The notes beneath the pieces were generated by a model, which made no database searches, was not told where the DNA came from, and saw nothing but the letters and a program-made list of their open reading frames with translations. A DNA stretch of 64,000 nucleotides from Daphnia carinata (Eukaryota; Arthropoda; Branchiopoda; Diplostraca; Daphniidae). Position 1 is the stretch's first letter. Each line of letters begins with the position of its first letter. Shown here piece after piece: positions 26,385-35,089 of this stretch. A program made the position numbers and the translations under genes. Location of the stretch: positions 5,951,357-6,015,356 of the forward strand of contig NC_081340.1 of NCBI RefSeq assembly GCF_022539665.2, read 5' to 3'.

Positions 26385-27066
26385 TTCTTTTTTGCAGCTA
26401 TCGCCATCTGCCCGTCAAATTCGAATTAAATCTCTAAATACAATTTTACATATTCTAAGCAATGTAAATCTATAATTTTTTTAATTAATAACCTTATTTG
26501 ATTAAAATATAACTATACAATAATTATTTTGTCATATTCTGCTTAATTAACTTAATCATTATTACTTTTAACTATTAACTTTCCATTTTGTACTGCAGCA
26601 AACATAATGAATGTAATTCTAATAACAACTAGAATGATTGCTTGTTTTAGGTATAAATAATATGTTTGAGTAATATAAATTCGTTATTGTTCGTGCGGTG
26701 TGAAAATAATACACAATAAAAACTTTATATTACTCAAACATATTATGTATATCTAAAACAAGCAATTATTGCTATTATTATCATTGCTGCAAAATGCAGT
26801 TCGAAATGAAAAGTTAACAGTTAATAGTAATAACAATTAAGTTAAGCAAGTATAATAATAAAATAAAAATAAAATAAAAATAAAATAAAAATAAAATAAA
26901 TAAAAGTTAAGCAAGTAACAAAATAATTACTGTATAGTTATATGTTAATCAAGTAAAGTTATTAATTTAAAAAATTATATATTTACATGGCTAGAATATG
27001 TAAGATTGTATTTAGAGGCTTAATTCGAATTTGACCGCTAGATGGCCATAGTTGTAAAAAAGAAAT
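26385..27066. mobile_element. A/T-rich palindromic element (MITE-like, about 0.68 kb)
   Basis: The two halves are imperfect reverse complements: left arm about 26385-26680, right arm about 26722-27066, with a short centre near 26685-26720. Matching blocks include TCAAATTCGAATTAAA on the left against TTTAATTCGAATTTGA on the right, and TAATATGTTTGAGTAATATAA against its complement. The outer motif GCCATCTGCCCGTCAA is mirrored by TTGACCGCTAGATGGC. The right arm has gained a short AAAATAAAAAT-type tandem tract (26855-26900). A large part of the right arm recurs at 32107-32290, so this is a family. No protein is encoded. Confidence 0.75.
26855..26900 (+). repeat. Short tandem repeat (TAAAATAAAAA type)
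   Basis: A run of AAAATAAAAATAAAATAAAAA units inside the right arm of the palindromic element. The left arm lacks it, so it expanded after the palindrome formed. Confidence 0.8.
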
Positions 27067-27099
27067 AAAAGAGCGAAATTTTTTTTTTTTTTGGGTGAA

Positions 27100-27852
27100 A
27101 CCAGAGTCGTAGAAACCTGGTTCCTCCTCGCTGTATGGGAAATGCTACAAGGGCTTGCTGGGACTCGTGGTTGAAATTTCAGCGATTTTGTGGGCGGAGC
27201 TACCCTTTGTAAAGAGCCATCTGTTGAGTAGATTTAGAGATATCCTGATATCCTGAAGGGAGATAGATGAGGAAGCGACATTTTATAACAGCAGAACGGT
27301 CCAGTGGATAGCACTCCTGATTGCAACGCGGGAGACCCGAATTCGAATACAGTAGTAGTCTTTCTTTTTTCCTCTTTCGTAACGTAAGTTGGCTACGCGC
27401 GGCGCTCGGTTCCATTTTCTCTGTTTTTTCCACTCATTTCAATTCTTTATTAATTACCAGACAATGAAATTGGAGCACTGTTTGGGATATTAGGCCTGTC
27501 TGGCAATTTAGTTTTTGGAGCAGGAGGTATTGCGCGCTGACAGGCCGTTTTTATAATACGCCATGCTTGAAAGACACGCTTGACTTGGCCATCCGACTAT
27601 TCCAAGTACAAACCGCTGGAGGGGTGTTCCACAGCTGCTGATTCCTTTTCAACTTCCCCTCGTTTTTGCGCGTCTGCTATGATTGGCTGTCGAAATTTTT
27701 ACAGAAATTATCTCATTGGTTGTTTTCATGTAGTACTCCATAAAAGTCGCTAGGGGCGCCTTTTAGAGGACAGAATTTCAACCACGAGTCCCAGCAAGCC
27801 CTTGTAGCATTTGCCATAGAGCGTGGAGGAACCAGGTTTCTATGACTCTGGT
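27100..27852. mobile_element. 753-bp element with about 85-bp terminal inverted repeats
   Basis: The left end starts ACCAGAGTCGTAGAAACCTG and the right end is its near-perfect reverse complement (CAGGTTTCTATGACTCTGGT), matching over roughly 85 bp. GAA flanks both sides, a possible 3-bp target duplication. It sits inside copy A of the gene-like repeat: copy B has the uninterrupted sequence at the equivalent place (32318-32350). The interior holds a SINE-like segment (27290-27566) and no transposase frame, so it is non-autonomous. Confidence 0.7.
27290..27566 (+). mobile_element. tRNA-derived SINE-like sequence
   Basis: The first 65 bases resemble a degenerate tRNA (GGTCCAGTGGATAGCAC, then GACCCGAATTCGAATAC). 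The tail ends GCGCGCTGACAGGCCGTT. The body and the same tail recur at 29440-29645, which marks a dispersed family. Pol III A and B boxes are degenerate, so it is probably inactive. Confidence 0.6.
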
Positions 27853-28639
27853 GAAACCCCCAAAAAATCACACTTTTTTCTTTTTTTCCGACACGTAGCC
27901 ATCTAACGCTCAGACTCGTTATTACTGGCATGTAGGCAATTTCAGTCCATTGGATGCAGCCATTCCACTTCTAGGGATATTACCCTATTTAGGGGGATTT
28001 AAGGAAAATTTTTGGAATCTAGGGAGCAGTTTTGGAAATCGAGGGTTTCCGGGAACTTCAAAAGTAAAATGTTCCTCAATAAGAGCCACCAAGCAGACAA
28101 TGGTGAACGGTACGCTTTTCAGAAAGTAACACTGACTAGGATACACCACGAACTCCATTTGATCCTCCAAACGTCTGTGCCAAACATATCGCACGCCGAA
28201 TTTTTTAAGACTCAAGTCTCCGACTGAATTTCTGACAAGCACTTGACCCAATTGCAAAAGCTGGGGAGAGTTCCTTGAATATATACGTAGGAATTACGAA
28301 TCTATTTTGTTCAACCATGAGGAACAATTTGTTGTTGAGACATGATGAACCCGAGGCCTCTCACACAAGTTTGTTATCTAGGTGAGCAACACACTGTTCA
28401 TTGGGAAACGCTGTGGTTCTCTTGAGGCTTTATAACGTTGAAAGTTCGATGACAATTTTTTTTGGAAAAAACCATATCTTTATTGCTTAACTAAACAAAT
28501 ATGATGGGGCAATCCGATGGTTTTATTTCCATAGCCAATTTAAATTTTTCTGGTAACGTGTTTGGCTTTGACGGGCACTGGTTAATTGCTTTAAAAATGT
28601 GTTCGATTTAATACTGTTCTAAAATAAATAAAATGTGTT

Positions 28640-28760
28640 ATTTTATTTTTTTTATTTACAATGGTGTCTATAAGAACCGAACACGGACAGTCGACGTATG
28701 ATCTCAGTGCTATACCACAGCGCCCTACCACAGCGCGACACCACTATTAGTCACATATTA
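28640..28760 (-). repeat. tRNA-like repeat
   Basis: On the minus strand the sequence starts GGTGTCGCGCTGTGGTA and returns to TAGACACC, so the outer bases can pair like an acceptor stem. Two GTGGTA blocks resemble a D arm or A box. The T-arm region is degenerate. This fits a tRNA-derived SINE or tRNA pseudogene better than a working tRNA. Confidence 0.35.
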
Positions 28761-28805
28761 TATAGTTCCGGTATTAGAACGAAGGTCGATGAAAAATAAA
28801 TTTGT

Positions 28806-29150
28806 TTGAGATGTGCGGTCCTGGCACAGTGGTTACCACCTTCGCTTCGCATTCTGAAGGCCCCGGGTTCAAGTCCCGACACCGCCAATTTCCCCCCCTC
28901 CCTTTCCCTCCAAATCTTCATTCAAGATACGCAAGATTCATCGTATTACATATTACGCAAGATTCTACAACAGATCAAGACGCAAGATTCTACGCCTTCA
29001 AGAAAGAAAAAAAGAAGAGAGAAAACAAGAAGAAAGAAAAAAAAATGAGAGAAAAAAGAAGAGCCATGCCTACTATAAAGGGGCTAAATGGTACACCAAA
29101 AAAAAGCCTTGCCAGGCTAAAAATGGCAAAAAAAGCCTTGCCAGGCTAAA
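28806..29150 (+). mobile_element. SINE with tRNA-like head and A-rich tail
   Basis: The head (about 28813-28888) has GCGGTCCTGGCACAGTGG, a B-box-like GGGTTCAAGTCCC and closing ACCGCC that pairs with the opening GCGGT. The anticodon region cannot form a 7-base loop, so it is not a functional tRNA. It is followed by repeated CGCAAGATTC blocks (28930-29000), an A/G-rich stretch and a duplicated AAAGCCTTGCCAGGCTAAAA unit (29100-29150). Confidence 0.6.
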
Positions 29151-29429
29151 AATCGATCTGTAGTACTGTTCACTACCTTGAAGATCGAACTACAAGCTGA
29201 AAGGTAGAGAAGAGGTGATCGTTGAACGTAGGCTGTTCGTTAGCCTCCCCACGGCCTGAAAGACGGCTCGTGGATGCAGGCAGCTTATCATCGGGATACG
29301 TGAACCAATTCGCTACCCGTAAGCTTTTGTTGTTCCTTTTTGTATCTAGTGAGTGAGTGGTGGTTTTTGGTGGTTTGTTTTGTAAGTAGAGAATGTAATG
29401 TAATATTATTTATTGGAACAAGCTATATA

Positions 29430-29652
29430 TAAGCTGGAGACCCGAGTTCGAATCTAGCCTCAGTCATTTCTTTTTTCCCTTTCCTACCGTAAGCTGGCCA
29501 CGCGCGGCGCTACGTTCCACTTTCCACTGTTTTTCCACGCATTTCAATTCTGCATTCGTTACCAAACAGTGGTTTGGGGCGCCCCTCTGGCAATGCAGTT
29601 TTAGGCGCTGGAGGTATTGCGCGCTGACAGGCCGTTATTATAGTAGGCCATG
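29430..29652 (+). mobile_element. Second copy of the SINE-like family (5' truncated)
   Basis: From GAGACCCGAGTTCGAATCTAG onward this matches 27335-27566, including the shared tail GTATTGCGCGCTGACAGGCC. Its 3' end is cut by the neighbouring hAT-like element that begins at 29666. Confidence 0.65.
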
Positions 29653-29665
29653 TGAGTATGCCATG

Positions 29666-30190
29666 TAGGGCTCGGCCCCGCGACGATCGGGCACGATTTT
29701 GGCCGACCCGCGCGGTTTTTTTTTTTTTAAAGGACAAACCGGTGCGGTTCGGTTTGCCAATTTTTCCAAACCGATTGAACAGCGGTTTGACACGAAATTT
29801 GTATCCCTTTACGGTTTTGCAGGGTTTGCACTATGAATTTCCAGTTTGCATAGGACAATACATCAGTAACAGAGTTTGCCGCTAGATGGCGAATTCGAAA
29901 AGATCGAACCAATTTTCGATCGCGATACTTACAAGTCTGATCGGAAATTTTATTTCAAACAAGTTTCAGACCGCCATTACGTTCATAACAATTAGTGATA
30001 ATTACTTGATTTGTAATTTTAGCAAAATTTCAAAAAAAAATTTTTAATAGCGGTTCAAACCGGTTTGGCCCAGTTGCAAACCGAAAACCGAACCGCAGTC
30101 AAAAATGGCTAAACCGAACCGACGGTTTGACGATTTTTAAATGAAAAACCGCGGTTTGCCCCGATCAACGACGATCGGGGCTGAGCCCTA
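29666..30190. mobile_element. 525-bp hAT-like element with perfect 8-bp target duplication
   Basis: Terminal inverted repeats TAGGGCTCGGCCCCG and, at the other end, CGGGGCTGAGCCCTA. The flanks are identical 8-mers ATGCCATG (29658-29665 and 30191-30198). TAGGG-type ends with 8-bp duplications fit hAT non-autonomous elements. The interior repeats AAACCG-type subterminal motifs in both orientations. No transposase is encoded. It is nested inside the 2.35-kb insertion. Confidence 0.85.
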
Positions 30191-31850
30191 ATGCCATGAA
30201 AGTAACAGGGATTTTTCTGGGGATTTTATTTTTTTTAAATAGGGATTTATGTCCCCAGTCTGGCAACGTTCTAGGGATACCACTTTGCGGAAAGTGGAAA
30301 CACTGATTGGATGCCATTCTCAGTTAGTTGAGTAGCGTGGATGCAGAATAACGTGTGGCTTGTGAAAAATATGTTAAAATGGATAAGATAATAAAAGATA
30401 AGGATGGTAAGTACAAAGATTATTAAATTAGTTTTCAATTATTAATTATTGTTTTTTAGCTCTAATTATGAACCTGCAGGCTCAATTATTGTTCGTAATC
30501 AGTTCATGCAGCGATGGAACTGAACAATTGTGGGACCGTATTTGGGCCAAAAATGGATGTGGTACGGAAACCCAGAAATGGCACGAGTTCAACCTAAAAC
30601 ATGGATTAGGTACTTCCCGGTTCTTTGTCTATCGAAAAATTATTTTTAATGCTATTATTTTGCATTCACAGAATTTTAGTGGGGGGATCAAGTCAAGTCT
30701 GGAAGTGTTACAGATGGAAGAGTCAGCCTATAGTTAGAAAAACACTGAGAGTGCATTACCGTTAAGGTGTGAGGTAAAGTAATAGAGTAATGCAAATTGT
30801 CTAATGAGAAGTACCATCTTGTGTTAATGAATCCGGTACAACAGCAATCCTTTATAGTTCTGTCACAGCTAGAAGCCTCAAATAATTCTGCTTCTCTGGC
30901 TAAACAACTTGTCCTTTACGTTCACAGTGTTGGTGAAACTGGGTACTTAAATGGCCCTAAAGATGTTTTAATTTTGCTGCCGTTGCAGAGATGAACATCA
31001 TACATGGATTCTTTAGGTATGAAAGGAATTTTCTTCAAATAATTTGGAATTTACGACGAAGAATTTCTCTTCCTTTTTGCCAACCAGGTGTAATCTACAA
31101 AAAACAATTTTATCCAATAGGAAAGGATTTTCATGTACTGGGAACACAACTATCAACAATGCAACATTCTACGGGTGCTAGTTTATCATTCAAGAGCCTT
31201 ATACAATGATGTTAATCTGCAATTTGTATGTCCTTTCCCAAGCTTCCACCAGAAGTTGAATCTTTGAGTCATGTAAGTTACGTGAGCAACAATTGATATG
31301 CTTAATGGTGTTGTTTTTCTTTTCTCAATATAGGTTAATAGTAACATTGGATCTGAAAACATTCTTGGTTGGGGCAAGACAATGAATAAATTGTATTGAT
31401 TGGATGGATGACATGACATTTCTATACTTAATTCGGATTCCCCAGACGGTATTTGATATTAAAAAAATTGAAGTGCATATCTGGGCTCTCTTCTTTTCTG
31501 TAGCCCCGTTTCCCCTTGACTCATAATAAGCCCGTAGGGGGTCATGCCCCTACTGCACGGTATATATAAAAACAACATATACCGAAGTTTGGAGGGCTCT
31601 GGCCGGAAAGGGGACGTGGGGTCCGCATGGTTCGATGAAGTGTTCATGGAGAGCTGTGTGGCTACCCACAAATCCGAATTAAAGGTTAATCGCTCCTGTA
31701 AAAATGTTCCATTTCTTCGGCTCTTCTTCCGGCTTCTCTTAGCCAATCACCGGGTAATCTCCCCGGTGGGTCAACCAATGCAGCGTCTCCCCCTGCCTTG
31801 ATTGGCGGCAACTTTTGAAAGGGTTGTTTTGGCTTTCGAATGTTGCAAAA

Positions 31851-32320
31851 GTGAAAACGAAAATTGAAAAAGTTAAATTTTTTCAATTTTTTTTTTCAAT
31901 GTTGGCAAAATTTTAGATTTCGCTTTAAATACATGGTTTCGATGCAGAATTGAACAAGCATCACGAATATGAGAGTTGTTTTTCGTGGGACTCATAGTTT
32001 TTGAATAAAACGTAAAAAACGGTAAAGGTTGGGTTAAAAAATAAGCCAGAGCTTATTGTCGGGCTTAAAAATTTTTCCTATTAAAAAACAATAGCATTAA
32101 ATTTCATTCGCATAATAATTAAGTTAAATAAGAGAATATAAAAAATAATTACTGTATAGTTATATGTTAATCAAATAAAGTTATTAATTAAAAAAATTAT
32201 ATAGTTACATGGCTAGAATATGTAAAGTTGTATTTAGAAAATTAAATAGGAATCTGGCCGCTAGATGGCCATAGCTGTAAAAAGAAAAAAAGGCTGAAAT
32301 TTTTTTTTTTTGGGTAAAAA
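31851..32320. repeat. Linker between copies A and B with a partial copy of the A/T-rich element
   Basis: The part 32107-32290 repeats the right arm of the palindromic element at 26885-27070 (for example TACTGTATAGTTATATGTTA and CCGCTAGATGGCCATAG). The preceding 250 bp is A/T-rich and shows no gene. Confidence 0.6.
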
Positions 32321-34554
32321 TTACATAAAAAAAAGAAAAAAAATGGCGGAAAAAAAATAAAAAATCGCACTTTTTTCTTTTTTTCCGACACGTAGCCATC
32401 TACCGCTCAGACTCATTATTACTGGCGTAGGCAATTTCAGTCCATTGGATGCCATTCGCAGTTAGTTCAGTAGCGTGGATGGAGAATAACGCGTGGCTGG
32501 AGGAACAATTGAAAAATGGATAAGATAATACAACAAAAGGATGGTAAGTATAAACATTATTATATTTGTTTTGAATTATTAATTATTTTTTATTAGGTCA
32601 AATTATGGACCTGCAGGCTCAATTATTGCAACAGCACAAAATATTAGATAACAGCAAAGCTAAGGATGGTAAGGCCTAATACATAATGATTCTATTTATT
32701 TGCTTTTATTCATTTGTGTTTTGTAGCTCAAAGTTTGAGTCTACAAGCTCAGCTAGGGGAAAAGAACAAATTGGAACGGAACAGTTTCCAAACAGGGAAG
32801 GAGGTTTTTCCAAACTCAAACCTAACTGAACATGAGGATGAATTGGCATTAGGCGAACACATTCAGGTACATAAACTTTTCAAATAAGAATTCAAAATAA
32901 GTATAGAATTATAACAAACAATTATTTATTGTTTAGATATTCAGTCTACCACCTGACAGTGTGTTAAATTTAAATTCTTTTAGTGCTGCACAAAAAGAAT
33001 CGTTAGTAATAAGCCCATGCAGTGAAGGAAGTGAACAATTGTGGGACCGTATTTGGGCCGAAAATGGGTGTGGTACGGAAACCAATATATGGCACAAGTT
33101 CAACATGAAACATGGATTAGGTACATTTCGGTTTTATGTCTATTGAAAAAGTATTTTTAATGCTATTATTTTGCATTCACAGAATTTAATGGGTGATCAA
33201 ATCAAGTCTGGAAGTGTTACAGGATGGAAGAGTCAGCCTACAGAGGAAAAAACACTGAGAGTGCATTACCATTAAGGTATGAGGTAAAGAAATAGAGTAT
33301 GCACATTGTCTAATGAGAAGTACCATCTTGTGTTAATAAATCCAGTACAACAGCAATCCTTTATAGTTCTGTCACAGCTAGAAACCTCAAATAATTCTGC
33401 TTCTCTGTCTAAAGAACAACTTGTCCTTTGCGTTCAGAGTGTTGGGGAAACTGGGTACTTAAATGGCCCTAAAGATGTTATAATTTTGCTGCCATTGCAG
33501 AGATGAACATCATACATGGACTCTTTAGGTATGAAAGGATTTTTCTTCAAATAATTTGGAATTTATGACGAAGAATTTCTCCTCCTTTTTGCCAACCAGG
33601 TCTAATCTACCAAAAAAAATTTTATCCAATAGGAAAGGATTTTCATGTACTGGGAACACAACTATCAACAATGCAACATTGTACAGGTGCTAGTTTATCA
33701 TTCAAGAGCCTTATACAATGATGTTAATCTGCAATTTGTATGTCCTTCCCCCAGCTTCCACCAGAAGTTGAATCTATGAGTCATGTAAGTTACATGATCA
33801 ACAGTTGATATGTTTAACGGTGTTGTTTTTCTTTTCTCAATATAGGTTAATAGTAACATTGGATCTGAAAAAATTCTTGGTTGGGGCAAGACACTGAATA
33901 AATTGTATTGATTGGATGGATGACGTGACATTTCTATACTTAATTCGGATTCCCCAGACGGTATTTGATATTTAAAAAATTGAAGTGCATATCTGGGCTC
34001 CCTTCTTTTCTGAAGCCCCGTTTCCCCTTGACTCGTAATAAGCCCGTAGGGGTCATGCCCCTACTGTACGGTATATATAAAAACAACATATACCGAGGTT
34101 TGGAGGGCTCTGGCCGGAAAGGGGACGTGGGGTGCCGCTTAGTCCGATGATGTGTTCACGGAGGGCGATGTGGCTACCCACAAATCCGAACTAAAGGTTA
34201 ATCGCTCCTGTAAAAATGTTCCAAATCTTCAGCTCTTCTTCCGGCTTCTCTTAGCCAATCACCGGGTAATCTCCCCGGTGGGTCAACAAGGCAGTGTCTC
34301 CCCCTGCCTGGGTTGACGGCAACTTTTGAAAGGGCTATTGTGCCTTTTTAAAGTTGCAAAAATAATTGTAATGTGCAGAGAATTGTCAATAAAAATTTTT
34401 TTATAAAATATTTTTTGCAAAATTTGTTTCTTTCATTGTCTGTGTTAGCTGTGTTCACACATTACATTCATCAACTTTTATTTTTACTGCTTTGCTTTAT
34501 TTGTTTTTGTCACCTTTAAGCATTGTTTCGATTGGTTTATCGTTTATCTGTAAG
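32321..34554 (+). repeat. Copy B of the unrecognised gene-like repeat (longest copy; left arm of 4.7-kb palindrome)
   Basis: Exon-like blocks with good splice sites: 32516-32543 (MDKIIQQKD), 32597-32668 (QIMDLQAQLLQQHKILDNS), 32727-32866 (SLSLQAQLGEKNKLERN then EDELALGEHIQ), 32937-33120 (IFSLPPDSVLNLNSF, then CSEGSEQLWDRIWAENGCGT). These four join in phase. Downstream blocks (33183-33290, 33306-33506, about 33630-33780) carry frameshifts or stops, for example a TGA just after the next acceptor that copies A and C lack. The protein is unknown; the repeated LQAQL motif suggests a short coiled coil. It may be a transposon-borne or captured host gene now decaying. Confidence 0.6.
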
Positions 34555-35089
34555 CATTTTATTACTATCCAGGGATCGAACCCTGGATTTTCGGCATACC
34601 GCGCCGATGCTCTACCAATGAGCCATGAATCATGTTATGTCAAGTTGGCTTTTTTCTAGTCACTTGTGGACTTGCATTTACACTTAGAATAAAACTGAAA
34701 TGCAATTCTGCAATATAATCTTCTACATTTATTCTACTTCTTTTTACACATCTGCTGAGGTGTGAACCCAGGGTAACAGGTATCGCAGCTAAAGGCTCTA
34801 CCACAGAGCTATGAACCTTATGAATGCAATAGAAAGATAAACATATAGTTGTGAAAGACTGCAGAAACATCCTAGACGATAACATATGATATGCGATAAT
34901 AAAATATTTAGATATATCTCGTGGCTCAATGTTAGAGCATCGGCGTTGCACGCTGAATGTATGGGGATCGGTTCCCATACGAGTAAAACAAAATACAAAA
35001 TTACTTCAACAAAAATGTCCAGATATTACACGTTGTTCCTTGAATCTAAGTTGAAGAATTAAAAGAATGTAATAAATAATAATTGAATA
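34555..35089. repeat. Palindrome spacer with three tRNA-like sequences
   Basis: The 535-bp spacer between copies B and C. tRNA-like stretches: 34562-34632 (minus; D arm GGCTCATTGGTAGAGCA, anticodon-type stem TCGGC/GCCGA, T arm CCAGGGTTCGATCCCTGG), 34738-34812 (minus; TAGCTCTGTGGTAGAGCC, CTGGGTTCACAC) and 34918-34985 (plus; CTCGT/ACGAG ends, TGGCTCAATGTTAGAGCA). None folds as a fully canonical tRNA, so they look like tRNA pseudogenes or SINE heads. Confidence 0.5.
34562..34632 (-). tRNA. tRNA-like sequence, probable pseudogene
   Basis: On the minus strand the D arm, a 5-bp anticodon-type stem with a 7-base loop (GCGGTAT) and a perfect 5-bp T stem (CCAGG/CCTGG) with loop TTCGATC-type bases are visible. 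Loop position 33 is C instead of the usual T, and the acceptor ends pair poorly. It is therefore listed as a likely pseudogene or SINE head. Confidence 0.3.

Larger units (their letters stand above)
27957..30305. mobile_element. 2.35-kb hAT-like insertion with 8-bp target duplication
   Basis: The element begins CAGCCATTCCACTTCTAGGG, and its far end read in reverse begins CAGTGTTTCCACTTTCC, so short imperfect terminal inverted repeats start with CAG. It is bounded by identical 8-mers ATTGGATG (27949-27956 and 30306-30313). Copies B and C show the uninterrupted sequence at the same point. An 8-bp duplication and CAG ends fit the hAT superfamily. The only sizeable internal frame (27985-28257, minus) is not a recognisable transposase, so it is non-autonomous or decayed, and it carries further nested repeats. 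Confidence 0.7.
27863..31850 (+). repeat. Copy A of an unrecognised gene-like repeat (interrupted)
   Basis: The parts 27863-27956 and 30306-31850 align with copy B (32340 onward) and the reverse complement of copy C. The gap is a 2.35-kb insertion with target duplication. The start codon frame is MDKII (about 30379), followed by a splice donor GGATGGTAAGT. Compared with B it lacks about 370 bp (from mid exon 2 into exon 4), which leaves a fused frame LQAQLLFVISSCSDGTEQ. A 65-codon frame at 30797-30994 (KYHLVLMNPVQQQSFIVLSQ) is shared with B. No known domain is recognised. It looks like a decayed or truncated gene copy. Confidence 0.65.

Noticed and set aside
27985-28257. 90-codon frame as a transposase fragment
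   Set aside because: No DDE, zinc-finger or dimerisation motif of hAT or other transposases can be seen; left without a product.
28806-28888. Functional tRNA gene
   Set aside because: A-box, B-box and outer stem are visible but the anticodon arm cannot form a 7-base loop, and SINE-type tail sequence follows.
31186-31419. Minus-strand frame repeated at 33698-33931 and 35561-35926
   Set aside because: It recurs only because the gene-like repeat is present three times. It runs against the strand that carries splice sites, so it is probably a shadow, although its persistence is noted.
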